A DNA stretch of 64,000 nucleotides from positions 33,750 to 97,749 of the forward strand of contig CAJOKD010000007.1 of assembly GCA_905235085.1 (NCBI GenBank), read 5' to 3'. This DNA comes from an uncultured Bacteroidales bacterium. Its GTDB lineage: Bacteria > Bacteroidota > Bacteroidia > Bacteroidales > UBA932. The notes beneath the pieces are model-generated. The model ran no database searches. It was not told the origin of the DNA and saw only the letters and a program-made list of their open reading frames with translations. Both the position numbers and the translations under genes were made by a program. How positions within the stretch are numbered: position 1 is the first letter of the stretch; every line of letters starts with the position of its first letter. This document shows positions 46,474-56,245 of this stretch, in pieces.

Positions 46474-49373
46474 CACCATTCCTGCAGCAAGTAGTACGGC
46501 ATTATTTTTCTGCGGGGGACATCTCCCGCAGAAAATTCATATTCTCGAACCGTCGCAGCCAGGTATTCTTCACAAAGTACTTGGGTGAAGAGGTAAAGGC
46601 ATCAGGAATCCCGGTGGCAGCGCCGGGGATGATGACCATAAATGACTTCTTCTATACCATCTCCGGCTTCCAGGCCACCGACAGGGTGACCCTGCTGCTG
46701 GAGCTCTATGACCGTTACAAGGAACTGTTCCCCAAAGCCGAGCCCCTGGATGAATTCATCTTCTGGGGAGACGTGCTTCTCGGGGACTTCGACGATGTGG
46801 ACAAGTATCTGGTGGACCCGGCCGGCCTGTATGCCAATATAGCCGACCTGAAATCTATCCAGGACTCGTTTTCCTACCTCACGGAGACCCAGAGGAAGGC
46901 TATAGAAAGATTCGTCCAGCATTTCAGGAATTCAGGTCGTCTGACCGTGGATCTGGATTCCGACGACCCGAACGTAAAGGAAAGGTTCATCCAGATATGG
47001 CAGATACTCCTGCCGCTTTACCGGAACTTCCGTAAATCCCTGCTGGACAAGGGAATGTCGTACGAGGGAATGGCCTATCGCAGCCTTGCCGAGAGGATCA
47101 GGACCGAGGCCGCGTCCGATATCCTGCATTCAGCCTTCGGGGATGTCGAGGAATATGTGTTCGTCGGCCTCAACGCTTTGAACGAGTGCGAGAAAGCCGT
47201 TATGCGTAGGATGCGTGACGCAGGCCTTGCAGGCTTCTGCTGGGATTATTCTTCGGATATGGTCCGGGACCCCGGTAACAACTCCTCGTTCTTTATGTCC
47301 GCCAATGTCGCGGAGTTTCCTCAGAGTTTCAATCCGGACCCAGAGGGTCTTGCTCTGCCGCGGATAAGTGTGATAAGCACCCCGTCTTCGACCGGCCAGG
47401 TCAAGCTCATTCCGTCCCTCGTGGACAGCGATGAATATGCTATCGTCCTTCCTGACGAGAGCCTGCTTCTTCCGTTGCTCAACTCTATCCCTCCGGAAAT
47501 AAGCGACATCAACGTGACGATGGGCTACCCGATGAGAGGAACTGCTTTCTTCGATTTCCTGACCCTGGTCTCGTCCCTCCAGTTGCACCTCCGGCAGAAG
47601 GACGGGAAATGGTATTTCTACCATACACAGGTCTGGGCGGTCTTTTCCTCAGGGGTGTTCAAGGAAATCACGAAGGCTGACGAGGAGGCTGCCGGAAAAG
47701 TCGCTGCAGTCAAAGCCGGGGCGAAATACTACATTCCGCAGGAAGACCTGAACGGGCACCCTGTCTTCGACCTGATATTCCAGCCGGTAGTAAGGGACCC
47801 GAAATCCACATCGTCCTCACAGATAAAGGAATTCGCGTCTTACCAGAAAACGCTGATAAGCGGGATCGCTTCCTATATGTCCAGGAATCCCGATCCGGCT
47901 CTGGAGCTGGAGTTCGCGCGGAAGGCCTGGAACACCGTCATCCAGCTGGAAAGCAAGGAGCTGGAAGTCCTTCCGGCGACTTATGTCAGGCTCCTGGAAC
48001 AGTTGCTGGGTCCGGTTTCGGTGCCTTTCAACGGAGAACCTCTGCGCGGTCTCCAGATAATGGGCCCGCTAGAGACAAGGACCCTGGATTTCAAGCACCT
48101 GGTGATACTCTCGTGCAATGAAGGAGTATTCCCTCGCCGCAGCGTAAGCTCGTCTTTAATACCTCCTGAACTGAGGAAGGGTTTCGGCCTCCCGACCAAT
48201 GAGTACCAGGATGCGATCTGGGCATATTATTTCTACAGGATGATCCAGCGGGCCGAGACGGTCACCCTGGTCTACGATTCCAGGACCGAGGGTCTCAAGA
48301 ACGGAGAGGAAAGCCGCTACATCAAGCAGCTGGAGTACCATTACGACATCCCTCTGGAAAGGAGTTTCGTAAAGTCAAAGGCGAAGGTCCGCCCTGACAG
48401 CACCGATATCCCCAAGACGGAAGAAGAAGTGACCATCCTCAGGGACACCGTCCTTTCAGCATCAGCGCTCAAGTCCTATCTGGACTGTCCTGCCAAGTTC
48501 TATTATTCCAAGATAGCGGGGCTCAAGGAAGAGACGGCCGTAGCAGAAGACCTGGACGCCGGGATGATCGGAGATGTTTACCATTCCACTATGCAGGCCC
48601 TATATTTGGGAGAAGGAGCGATGGATCCTTCCTACGATATGGGCGACAGGAAGAAGAACGCCTCCTTCCCGGGTGCACTGAAAGAAATCAGCAGGGAATA
48701 CATCGACTCCTGGATGAAGCGCAGCGCGGATATCCGCAAGCGCGTCAGGAGCCTGATCCTTTCCAGGCTGAACACCATCGAAGTCACCGGAAGGGACCTG
48801 GTCACGGAAAGGGTCATAGTGCAGTACGTCCTAAAGACCCTTCAGAGGGACCGGGAACTCCTGGACAGGCTCGGTACGGGTTCTTTCCGCATAATAGGCC
48901 TGGAGAAGGAATATTCGATGGACTTCGGCGGGTTCAAGTTCATCGGATACGTCGACAGGATGGACAGTTTCCTGCCCGGGGAGTTGAGGATCGTGGACTA
49001 CAAGACCGGCAAAGTGGAAGAAAAGGAAGTTGAGATTACCGACGAGAATGCGGCCTCTACGGTTGAGGCCCTATTCGGCGGCGACAATTCCAAGCGCCCG
49101 AAAGTGGCGTTCCAGCTGTTCCTCTACGATGTGCTTGCCGGAGGTTCTCCTGAAGCGGAGGGAATGACCTTGGTCAATTCGGTATACCAGCCCTCCCGGT
49201 TCTTCACCGAGGGAGTCAGGAATGTGCCCGTATCCCGGGAGTTCACCAGGGGAGTGGAGGAGAGGCTCCACGGACTGCTTGCGGAAATGACTGATACAGA
49301 AGTGCCTTGGAGGCGAACTGCCGACTCGGTCACTTGTTCTTACTGTGATTTCAAGATGATTTGCGGAAGATAG
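46470..49373 (+). CDS. AddB-like helicase/PD-(D/E)XK nuclease subunit
   Basis: 967 residues. Part of an AddAB-type double-strand-break processing complex: N-terminal inactive-helicase-like half, then a nuclease from about residue 660 with GDVYHSTMQALYLG, GYVDRMDSFLPGELRIVDYK and a four-Cys iron-sulfur arrangement (Cys in LDCPAKFYY and three in CSYCDFKMIC at the end). Its partner addA follows at once. Known pathway: end resection feeding RecA. Confidence 0.85.
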   Translation: MTPFLQQVVRHYFSAGDISRRKFIFSNRRSQVFFTKYLGEEVKASGIPVAAPGMMTINDFFYTISGFQATDRVTLLLELYDRYKELFPKAEPLDEFIFWGDVLLGDFDDVDKYLVDPAGLYANIADLKSIQDSFSYLTETQRKAIERFVQHFRNSGRLTVDLDSDDPNVKERFIQIWQILLPLYRNFRKSLLDKGMSYEGMAYRSLAERIRTEAASDILHSAFGDVEEYVFVGLNALNECEKAVMRRMRDAGLAGFCWDYSSDMVRDPGNNSSFFMSANVAEFPQSFNPDPEGLALPRISVISTPSSTGQVKLIPSLVDSDEYAIVLPDESLLLPLLNSIPPEISDINVTMGYPMRGTAFFDFLTLVSSLQLHLRQKDGKWYFYHTQVWAVFSSGVFKEITKADEEAAGKVAAVKAGAKYYIPQEDLNGHPVFDLIFQPVVRDPKSTSSSQIKEFASYQKTLISGIASYMSRNPDPALELEFARKAWNTVIQLESKELEVLPATYVRLLEQLLGPVSVPFNGEPLRGLQIMGPLETRTLDFKHLVILSCNEGVFPRRSVSSSLIPPELRKGFGLPTNEYQDAIWAYYFYRMIQRAETVTLVYDSRTEGLKNGEESRYIKQLEYHYDIPLERSFVKSKAKVRPDSTDIPKTEEEVTILRDTVLSASALKSYLDCPAKFYYSKIAGLKEETAVAEDLDAGMIGDVYHSTMQALYLGEGAMDPSYDMGDRKKNASFPGALKEISREYIDSWMKRSADIRKRVRSLILSRLNTIEVTGRDLVTERVIVQYVLKTLQRDRELLDRLGTGSFRIIGLEKEYSMDFGGFKFIGYVDRMDSFLPGELRIVDYKTGKVEEKEVEITDENAASTVEALFGGDNSKRPKVAFQLFLYDVLAGGSPEAEGMTLVNSVYQPSRFFTEGVRNVPVSREFTRGVEERLHGLLAEMTDTEVPWRRTADSVTCSYCDFKMICGR

Positions 49374-49378
49374 GAGGG
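49373..49378 (+). promoter_or_regulatory. Shine-Dalgarno-like site deciding the addA start
   Basis: GGAGGG lies 6 bases before the ATG at 49385, overlapping the last base of the addB stop codon. Strong Shine-Dalgarno sites are uncommon in Bacteroidota. It decides against a TTG at 49361. Confidence 0.5.
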
Positions 49379-49384
49379 ACGGAT

Positions 49385-52300
49385 ATGATCAGGATACTCA
49401 AAGCATCTGCCGGATCCGGCAAAACATACAAACTGGCGGAAACATACATCCGCCTCCTGCTCGGGAACGACGATCCCCGTGCCTACCGCCATATACTCGC
49501 CGTGACGTTCACCAACAAGGCTACGGACGAGATGAAAGGCAGGATACTGAAGGAGTTGTACAAGCTGTCGAAGGAACCTGACCGATCTCCATACGCTCAC
49601 GTTTTCGTGCCGGATTTGTTCCCGACATTCGAGGAACTGCAGGCCAAGGCCGGGAAGGTCCTGTTCAACATACTCCACGACTACGGAGCTTTCGCAGTCA
49701 GCACCATAGACAGGTTTTTCCAGCAGACCCTCAAGGCATTCTCGAGGGAGATAGGACAGTTCTCCTCATATCAGGTCGAACTGGACAGGGATTCCTTGGT
49801 GAGGGAAAGCGTGGACAGGGTCCTGGATTCATTGACCGAGGACAGCACCCAGCTGCTCAACTGGCTCAGCAACAGTATGCTGGAGCAGTTGGAGCAGGGC
49901 GGGAAGTTCAATTTGGGCAGGGATCTCCAGGATATGGCGGTCAGCTTGAAATCTGACCAGCACAGGACCGTGGTCGAGCAGCACGGGATTGATGAAGAAA
50001 AGGCATATTCGAAAGAGAACCTCGCGAATATGAAATCTATCCTGAGGAGCTTCACCGCCTCCTACGTCTCGAAACTCAAGGCGGCTGCGGGAGCGGTGCA
50101 GGATGCATTTGAGAGTTGCGGCATTTCGCCCGATGTCACGGCATCTTCCTTCCTCGGGAATATGCTCAGGAAGATTGCTGCTATGGACAATCGCTCCGAG
50201 ATTCCCGAGATGGGCAAGACCTTCCTCAAGAGATGGCCGGATTACGGCGAGTGGTTCAAGAAAGCGGACAAAGGCAGATACGCCGGCCTGGAAAGGGACC
50301 TGATGCCTCCGGTAAAGAGGCTCGTGGAGGTCTATGACGGAGGAAAGCGTCTCTATGGAACAGCAAGGATCCTTCTCGGACAGATCAATGACCTTGGAAT
50401 AGCCTCCGACCTGTCCAGGGAGTTCAGGAACTTGATGAAGGAGAAGAACGTCCTTTGCCTCGACGATTCCAATATCATACTCAAGGATATTATCGACGGA
50501 ACTGACGCTCCGTTCATATATGAGAAACTGGGCGTGCGTTTCGAGCACTTCCTCCTGGATGAATTCCAGGACACATCCCGTGTGCAGTGGGAGAACTTCA
50601 GGCCTCTCGTTGCGAACAGTGACTCCCAGGGCTTCGAGAACCTTCTGGTCGGAGATGTGAAACAGAGCATCTACCGTTGGAGAGGTTCGGACTGGAACCT
50701 TATGGCGAGGGAGGTCGCCGAAGAATTTCCCGGATGCATCCAGAACAGCCTCAGGGGCAACTGGAGGAGCCTTGACAACATAGTGGGATTCAACAATGAC
50801 TTCTTCGGATATGCATCCACTTACCTGGATGAACTGTACGGAGAGGGAGCTAGGATTACGGTTACGTCTATCTACGGCAAACCGGCCGGGGCGGACAGTT
50901 TCGAGACACAGCAGGTTATGTCTGCCGATCCTGCATCCGGAAGCGTCGAAGCCATATTCTGCCTCCCTGAAGAGGAACTTGACTACGTCCTTTCGACCGT
51001 CGAAAAGGTCCTTGCGGCGGGAGCCCTTCCCGGAGACATCACCGTCCTCGTGCGGGATAAAACTACAGGATCCGAGGTGGCGACTTTCCTGATCGACCAC
51101 GGATATGACGTGATATCCGACGATTCCCTGCGGGTCAAGTCCTCTCCGGTCGTCAGGAAACTGGTCTCGCTGCTCTCATCGGTGAACAACCCGGAAGATA
51201 CTGTCGGATCATACCTTGCTGGCAAGTCAGGGCTGGACACCGGACAGATCACTTATCATTCCCTGATCGACCTCTGCGAGCGCCTGCTGAGGCTTATCTC
51301 CGAAAAGGATAAGGAGGCTTTCTGCAACGAAACCCTTTATATCCAGTCATTTATGGATTATGTATCTGATTTCGCAGCGGTGAACGGCAACTCCCTCGAC
51401 GAATTCCTGGATACTTGGGAAACGGCAGACCCGAGAGTCAGTTCGCCATCCGACATCAATGCCCTCAGGGTGATGACGATCCACAAGTCGAAAGGACTTG
51501 AATTCCCGTACGTCATATTCCCATTCTCCGAGAAGGTCGATCTTTTCCGCAGCGGCAGCGTCTGGACCGTGCCCGATCTCGAGGGAACTCCCATAGAAGG
51601 TGTCGGGAAAGCTGCATTCAATGTGCGGCTGTCGTCCAAGAGCGAGAATACGTTGTTCGGGAAGGACTACAAGCAGGACTTGCTGCTTCAGTACATCGAC
51701 AACATAAACACATACTACGTCGCCCTGACCAGAGCATCCAAGGGGATGACCATCATCTCCGACATAAAGAGTACTCCGCAGAAGGACTTTGCCGGAATAC
51801 TCGGTGGCTTCCTTGGGCAGAGCGGAGGATTCAGATGCGAGGAAACCGAAAGCGGAGCTACGATATACACGGTGGGAGAGATCTATGACTTTTCTTCCCT
51901 GGACTGCAAGGTGGAAGATATCGGAATACTGGAGCCTGGTTATCCTTCCTTCCCGCTCAATCCCGAGCCCGGGCCTGAAGGCACCGATGTCCGCGAGAGG
52001 GGGAGACTGAAGTTCAAGGCGGATTCCCTTGATTTCTTCACGGAGGAAGGACTCTCGAGAGGAGATGCCAGGCACAACGGTACCGTGATGCACGACATCC
52101 TGTCCCGTGTCATAGTTCCTTCGGACCTTCAGGCCTCGGTGCGCAAGGCAGTGCTTGACGGAGAGGTGGAGCCATCCCGGGAAGCCTCCCTCGTGGAATT
52201 CCTGTCTTCCAGGATAGCTTCGCACCCGGAATGGTTTCCATCTGACGGGCAGGGAATATTCAATGAAGTATCCCTTATCGACACTGACGGCAGGGAATGG

Positions 52301-52477
52301 CGTCCGGACAGGGTCATCGTCAGGGACGGTTCGGTGACAGTGGTGGATTACAAGTTCGGAGAGCGGGAGGCGCGGTATGCAAGACAGGTCGCCAGATATG
52401 CATCCATCTACCGCAGGATGGGCTGGGACGATGTGGACACGGCGATATGGTACGTCAATTCGGACTTGGTGGAATAA
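49385..52477 (+). CDS. AddA-like UvrD-type helicase/nuclease
   Basis: 1030 residues. Superfamily 1 helicase motifs: Walker A KASAGSGKTYKLAETY at the N-terminus, AVTFTNKATDEMKGRI, Walker B FLLDEFQDTSRVQW near 388, GDVKQSIYRWRGSDW, and LRVMTIHKSKGLEFPYVIFP. A C-terminal PD-(D/E)XK nuclease shows GTVMHDILSRVI and RDGSVTVVDYKFGE. Acts with the preceding AddB-like subunit in break repair. Confidence 0.9.
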   Translation: MIRILKASAGSGKTYKLAETYIRLLLGNDDPRAYRHILAVTFTNKATDEMKGRILKELYKLSKEPDRSPYAHVFVPDLFPTFEELQAKAGKVLFNILHDYGAFAVSTIDRFFQQTLKAFSREIGQFSSYQVELDRDSLVRESVDRVLDSLTEDSTQLLNWLSNSMLEQLEQGGKFNLGRDLQDMAVSLKSDQHRTVVEQHGIDEEKAYSKENLANMKSILRSFTASYVSKLKAAAGAVQDAFESCGISPDVTASSFLGNMLRKIAAMDNRSEIPEMGKTFLKRWPDYGEWFKKADKGRYAGLERDLMPPVKRLVEVYDGGKRLYGTARILLGQINDLGIASDLSREFRNLMKEKNVLCLDDSNIILKDIIDGTDAPFIYEKLGVRFEHFLLDEFQDTSRVQWENFRPLVANSDSQGFENLLVGDVKQSIYRWRGSDWNLMAREVAEEFPGCIQNSLRGNWRSLDNIVGFNNDFFGYASTYLDELYGEGARITVTSIYGKPAGADSFETQQVMSADPASGSVEAIFCLPEEELDYVLSTVEKVLAAGALPGDITVLVRDKTTGSEVATFLIDHGYDVISDDSLRVKSSPVVRKLVSLLSSVNNPEDTVGSYLAGKSGLDTGQITYHSLIDLCERLLRLISEKDKEAFCNETLYIQSFMDYVSDFAAVNGNSLDEFLDTWETADPRVSSPSDINALRVMTIHKSKGLEFPYVIFPFSEKVDLFRSGSVWTVPDLEGTPIEGVGKAAFNVRLSSKSENTLFGKDYKQDLLLQYIDNINTYYVALTRASKGMTIISDIKSTPQKDFAGILGGFLGQSGGFRCEETESGATIYTVGEIYDFSSLDCKVEDIGILEPGYPSFPLNPEPGPEGTDVRERGRLKFKADSLDFFTEEGLSRGDARHNGTVMHDILSRVIVPSDLQASVRKAVLDGEVEPSREASLVEFLSSRIASHPEWFPSDGQGIFNEVSLIDTDGREWRPDRVIVRDGSVTVVDYKFGEREARYARQVARYASIYRRMGWDDVDTAIWYVNSDLVE

Positions 52478-52482
52478 TTTTG

Positions 52483-52490
52483 TATATTTG
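52483..52490 (+). promoter_or_regulatory. promoter -7 box for DUF4290-ftsK
   Basis: TATATTTG just past the addA stop, 27 bases before the ATG at 52518; -33 unclear. Confidence 0.5.
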
Positions 52491-52517
52491 TACGGTTATA
52501 CTCTAATTTTTAGATAT

Positions 52518-53180
52518 ATGGAAGCTAACGATAATTCCATCAAACTCTACTATAACACCGAAAGAGAGAAACTGCAGATGCCCGAATATGGCAGGAACGT
52601 CCTGATAATGGTCGAGCAGCTGAAGGAGATACCCGACAAGGCCAAGAGAAGCGAACAGGCCAGGGCGGTGATCAAGACGATGGAGCTCCTCAATCCCCAG
52701 GTTCACAGCCAGGATAATTACGAGCACAAGCTCTGGGACCATCTCTATATGATCGCTGGTTACGACCTGGACATAGATTCCCCTTATCCGGCTCCGCTTC
52801 CGGAGGCGAAGGCTGCCCGTCCGATGGTGATTCCGATCGATAAGTCCCCGGTACGTGCCACTCACTACGGCCGCAACATCGAAAGCATAATCGACTTGAT
52901 AGCGGGCGAGCCTGACGGCGAAGTGAAGACGGCTATGATCCGTTCGCTCGCGATCTATATGCGCCAGCAGTACCTGATATGGAACAAGGACAGCGTCGCA
53001 GACGAAACGATATTCAGCGATATCGAAAAGCTGTCTGACTACCGTATCAAAATCCCTGAAGGACTGGAGCTTACGAAGATTTCATTCGATTCCGGCAATT
53101 TCTCCCGTCCCGGCCTTAACCTGAATATGGGCCAGAACAGGAAGAATGGCAGGAAAAACAACAGGAAGAACAGGAAGTAA
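52518..53180 (+). CDS. DUF4290 protein
   Basis: 220 residues, a Bacteroidota-specific family of unknown function, recognised by YYNTEREKLQMPEYGRNV, HSQDNYEHKLWDHLYMIAGY, HYGRNIESIIDL and a Lys/Arg/Asn-rich tail that suggests nucleic-acid contact. It shares one base with ftsK, the usual neighbour of related genes, suggesting a joint role in chromosome handling, which is inference. Confidence 0.85.
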   Translation: MEANDNSIKLYYNTEREKLQMPEYGRNVLIMVEQLKEIPDKAKRSEQARAVIKTMELLNPQVHSQDNYEHKLWDHLYMIAGYDLDIDSPYPAPLPEAKAARPMVIPIDKSPVRATHYGRNIESIIDLIAGEPDGEVKTAMIRSLAIYMRQQYLIWNKDSVADETIFSDIEKLSDYRIKIPEGLELTKISFDSGNFSRPGLNLNMGQNRKNGRKNNRKNRK

Positions 53181-55558
53181 TGTTCAAGCTTTGGAAGAAT
53201 ATGGATGAGGACGACAAGTCCAGGCTGGTCAAGGCGACCGGTCTGGTGATAGCCTTGTTCACCCTTTTCACGCTCTGTTCCACCGTCTCATATTTCTTTA
53301 CTTGGAAAGCGGACCAGAGTCTCCTCACATCCAGTCTGGCGGAGTCATCTTCCGATGCCAGCAACATCGCCGGGAAACTGGGATTCCGCTGGGCCAACCT
53401 CCTAGTGCGTGAATGGTTCGGACTCGGCAGCCTCGTACTGATTATCGCGCTTTTCGCCATTTCAGTGCGGCTGCTGCTAGGAAGATGGCATTATTCGATG
53501 CCGAAGACCCTCCTCCTCACACTGTCGGGAGGCCTCCTGCTTTCATTTATCCTAGCCTACATCTCCGGTCTCTTCGGTCTTGGAAACCTCTTTGGAGGCG
53601 GTTTGGGAGGAGAATGCGGCGAGTCGGTCGTGAGCTGGAGCCGGAACCTTTTCGGTGGCTTCCTGACGGCCTTCATCCTTATAGCGTTGGTGATCCTGTG
53701 GCTTTTCCTGGCCAGCAAGCGGTTCACGGTCTGGTTCAATCAGCTCGGCAAGAAGATGGAGGACCTGGTGGATGAAAGCCACGCGGAGGAGACAAAACCT
53801 GCCCAGCAGCCTGTCCGCCAGACGCTGCGCACCGAACCTGCCCCTCAGCCGATACCGCAGCCGCAGCCGGCCCCGAAGCCTGTCCCAAGACCGCAACCGG
53901 TGCCGAAGCCTGATCCGGCTACCGTGGGCGGTGCCAGCCAGTTGGAGGTAATCAAGGGTGAGGACCTTAAGACAGAGGTGACCCACGAACTTGAACGGAT
54001 CAATGTCCGCGACGAGCTTCCTAGATATGAGATTCCGTCCCTTGAACTGCTGGAGGAGCATTCCGGAGGCCGTTACGAAGTGTCTGACGAAGAGCTTCAG
54101 AGGAACAACGAGAAGATCCGCGCTACTCTTGAGAACTACAAGATCCAGATCAATGATGTTACCGCCGTGGTGGGTCCGACCGTGACTCTGTACAAGGTCA
54201 ACCCTGCACCCGGTGTCAAGATAGCTGAGATAAAGCGCCTCCAGGACGATATCGGAATGTATCTCCACGCAAAGGGAGTCCGTGTCGTGACCCTGACCGA
54301 CTCTGTCGGAATCGAAGTTGCGAACGACCATCCTTCAATCGTTCCGATGAGGGCTGTCCTGAACGACGATGCTTTCCGCAAGGCGCAGACCAAGATGGAG
54401 CTTCCTATAGCAATTGGTTCCACTATCCAGAAAGAAGTCAAGGTATTCGATCTCGCCGATGCCCCTCACCTCCTCGTGGCAGGAGCTACCAAGATGGGTA
54501 AGTCGGTGGGACTGAACGCCATCATTGCATCCTTGCTCTATTCGAAACATCCTTCTGAGCTGAAACTGGTGTTCATCGACCCGAAGATGGTCGAGTTTTC
54601 CGCCTATGCCCGCCTGCTGCATCACTACCTTGCCGTGGTTCCGTGCAACGACGAGCAGGAGGAGCAGCAGAATGCGATAGTAAAGAAAGCCGAGATGGCC
54701 GAGAAGGTGCTGAAGTCCCTCGTACAGGAGATGGAAGAGAGGTACCAGCTGATCAGCAAGGCCTATGTCCAGAACGTCAAGCAGTACAATGAGAAGTACC
54801 GCAACCGTCGCCTCCTGCCTACCGACGGGCACAAGTTCATGCCTTACATCGTCACCGTGATTGATGAATATGCCGACCTTACGATGTCGATGTCGGGAGG
54901 AGACTCCAAGGCGATAGCACGCAGCATAACGACTTCCATCATCAGGCTGGCCCAGAAGGGACGCGCTGCCGGTATCCACGTAGTCATCGCGACCCAGAGA
55001 CCTTCTGTGGACGTCATCACCGGTCTCATCAAGGCTAACTTCCCGACCAGAATCGCCTTCAGGGTGCTTTCCAGGATCGATTCCTCGACAATCCTCGACT
55101 CTCCGGGAGCCGAGAAACTCATCGGAAGGGGAGATATGCTCTACTACGCCGGAGTCGAGATGGAGCGCGTTCAGTGCGCATTCATCGACAACGAAGAGAT
55201 CAACCGTCTCACCGAATTCATCGGTTCCCAGCAGGGCTACAAGCGTAGCTACAATACTCCGTATTACCTGCCGGAAGTCCAGGACAACACTGAATCCGGT
55301 TCCGGAGGTATGGTGGATATGAAGAAGCTGGACGATCGTTTCGAGGAAGCGGCAAGGATGATCGTCACCCGCCAGAGAGGTTCCACATCAGACCTGCAGA
55401 GGCAGCTCGGAATGGGCTACGCCAAGGCCGGCAGGGTGATGGACCAGCTTGAGGCAGCCGGTATCGTAGGCCCTCAGGAGGGTTCCAAGCCGCGCCAGGT
55501 GCTGATCTCCACCCTGGATGAGCTGGAAAAGGTACTGGAGGCTTACAGGAACCAGTAA
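53180..55558 (+). CDS. ftsK: FtsK/SpoIIIE DNA translocase
   Basis: 792 residues. Four N-terminal membrane segments, a Pro/Gln/Lys linker (about 215-250), and the FtsK motor: Walker A AGATKMGKSVGLNA near 434, Walker B-like ELKLVFIDPKMVEFSAY, and IDEYADLTMS. The C-terminal winged-helix gamma domain (RGSTSDLQRQLGMGYAKAGR) reads polar DNA motifs. Pumps chromosome ends through the septum. No obvious lesion. Confidence 0.95.
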   Translation: MFKLWKNMDEDDKSRLVKATGLVIALFTLFTLCSTVSYFFTWKADQSLLTSSLAESSSDASNIAGKLGFRWANLLVREWFGLGSLVLIIALFAISVRLLLGRWHYSMPKTLLLTLSGGLLLSFILAYISGLFGLGNLFGGGLGGECGESVVSWSRNLFGGFLTAFILIALVILWLFLASKRFTVWFNQLGKKMEDLVDESHAEETKPAQQPVRQTLRTEPAPQPIPQPQPAPKPVPRPQPVPKPDPATVGGASQLEVIKGEDLKTEVTHELERINVRDELPRYEIPSLELLEEHSGGRYEVSDEELQRNNEKIRATLENYKIQINDVTAVVGPTVTLYKVNPAPGVKIAEIKRLQDDIGMYLHAKGVRVVTLTDSVGIEVANDHPSIVPMRAVLNDDAFRKAQTKMELPIAIGSTIQKEVKVFDLADAPHLLVAGATKMGKSVGLNAIIASLLYSKHPSELKLVFIDPKMVEFSAYARLLHHYLAVVPCNDEQEEQQNAIVKKAEMAEKVLKSLVQEMEERYQLISKAYVQNVKQYNEKYRNRRLLPTDGHKFMPYIVTVIDEYADLTMSMSGGDSKAIARSITTSIIRLAQKGRAAGIHVVIATQRPSVDVITGLIKANFPTRIAFRVLSRIDSSTILDSPGAEKLIGRGDMLYYAGVEMERVQCAFIDNEEINRLTEFIGSQQGYKRSYNTPYYLPEVQDNTESGSGGMVDMKKLDDRFEEAARMIVTRQRGSTSDLQRQLGMGYAKAGRVMDQLEAAGIVGPQEGSKPRQVLISTLDELEKVLEAYRNQ

Positions 55559-55596
55559 TCCTTTCTGGCACAACTTCTGCAATCCGAACAGTCATT

Positions 55597-56244
55597 ATGA
55601 AAAAGATTACAAGGTTATTAGCTATCCTGGCTCTTGTATCTCTCTGCCTCCCTGCCGGAGCCAAGAGCAAGACCCTTTCAGGTTTCATCGACAAAGTCTC
55701 GTCTTCTCTCGTGACTTTCGACTACTCGTTCTCTATGCAGACCGGAAAGTCTAAGATGAAGGGAACCGGGACCGTAAAGGTCCAGGACAATGCTTTCTAT
55801 ATGGAAGGCAACGGCCTCGAGGTCTGGTGCGACGGGAAGACCCGCTGGACCGTGGACAGGGTATCCGAGGAGGCCCTGATAGAGGGCGTGGATGAATCTT
55901 ACGACAGCTATGCAACCAATCCAGCCCTGATGATCACCTCCGTGGACGATGCCTTTTCGGAGACCGCTTTCGGTTCCGCGACCTTCCATGGAAAGGCTGT
56001 CGATGCTTCGACGCTGGTTCCGGTCAACAAGGGAAAGTATTCGATGGATATTGCCGGGCTGAAACTTTTTTTCGCAAAAGGTACCACCAACCTGGTCGGT
56101 GCTGAGATAACTCTCAACGACGGTTCCGTCTCGGAATTCAGCGTCACCGGGCTGAAGTTCCTGGAGAAGGTCAAAGAAAAAGAGTCTTTCCGTTTCGACG
56201 AAAAGACCCTCGGTTCTTCCTATGTTGTCACGGATCTGAGATAA
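55597..56244 (+). CDS. LolA-like periplasmic lipoprotein carrier
   Basis: 215 residues, signal peptide LALVSLCLPAGA. Residues about 25-215 form the LolA half-barrel pattern (LVTFDYSFSMQTGKSKMKGT, FYMEGNGLEVWCDGKTRWTV, LKLFFAKGTTNLVGAEITLN), as in the LolA-type proteins found downstream of ftsK in Bacteroidota. Would carry lipoproteins from inner to outer membrane. Stop is one base from the convergent FISUMP gene. Confidence 0.8.
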   Translation: MKKITRLLAILALVSLCLPAGAKSKTLSGFIDKVSSSLVTFDYSFSMQTGKSKMKGTGTVKVQDNAFYMEGNGLEVWCDGKTRWTVDRVSEEALIEGVDESYDSYATNPALMITSVDDAFSETAFGSATFHGKAVDASTLVPVNKGKYSMDIAGLKLFFAKGTTNLVGAEITLNDGSVSEFSVTGLKFLEKVKEKESFRFDEKTLGSSYVVTDLR

Positions 56245-56245
56245 G

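Noticed and set aside
46470..52477. The AddB/AddA pair as a possible defence system
   Set aside because: Full set of recombination nuclease motifs and ordinary neighbours; best explained as housekeeping break repair.
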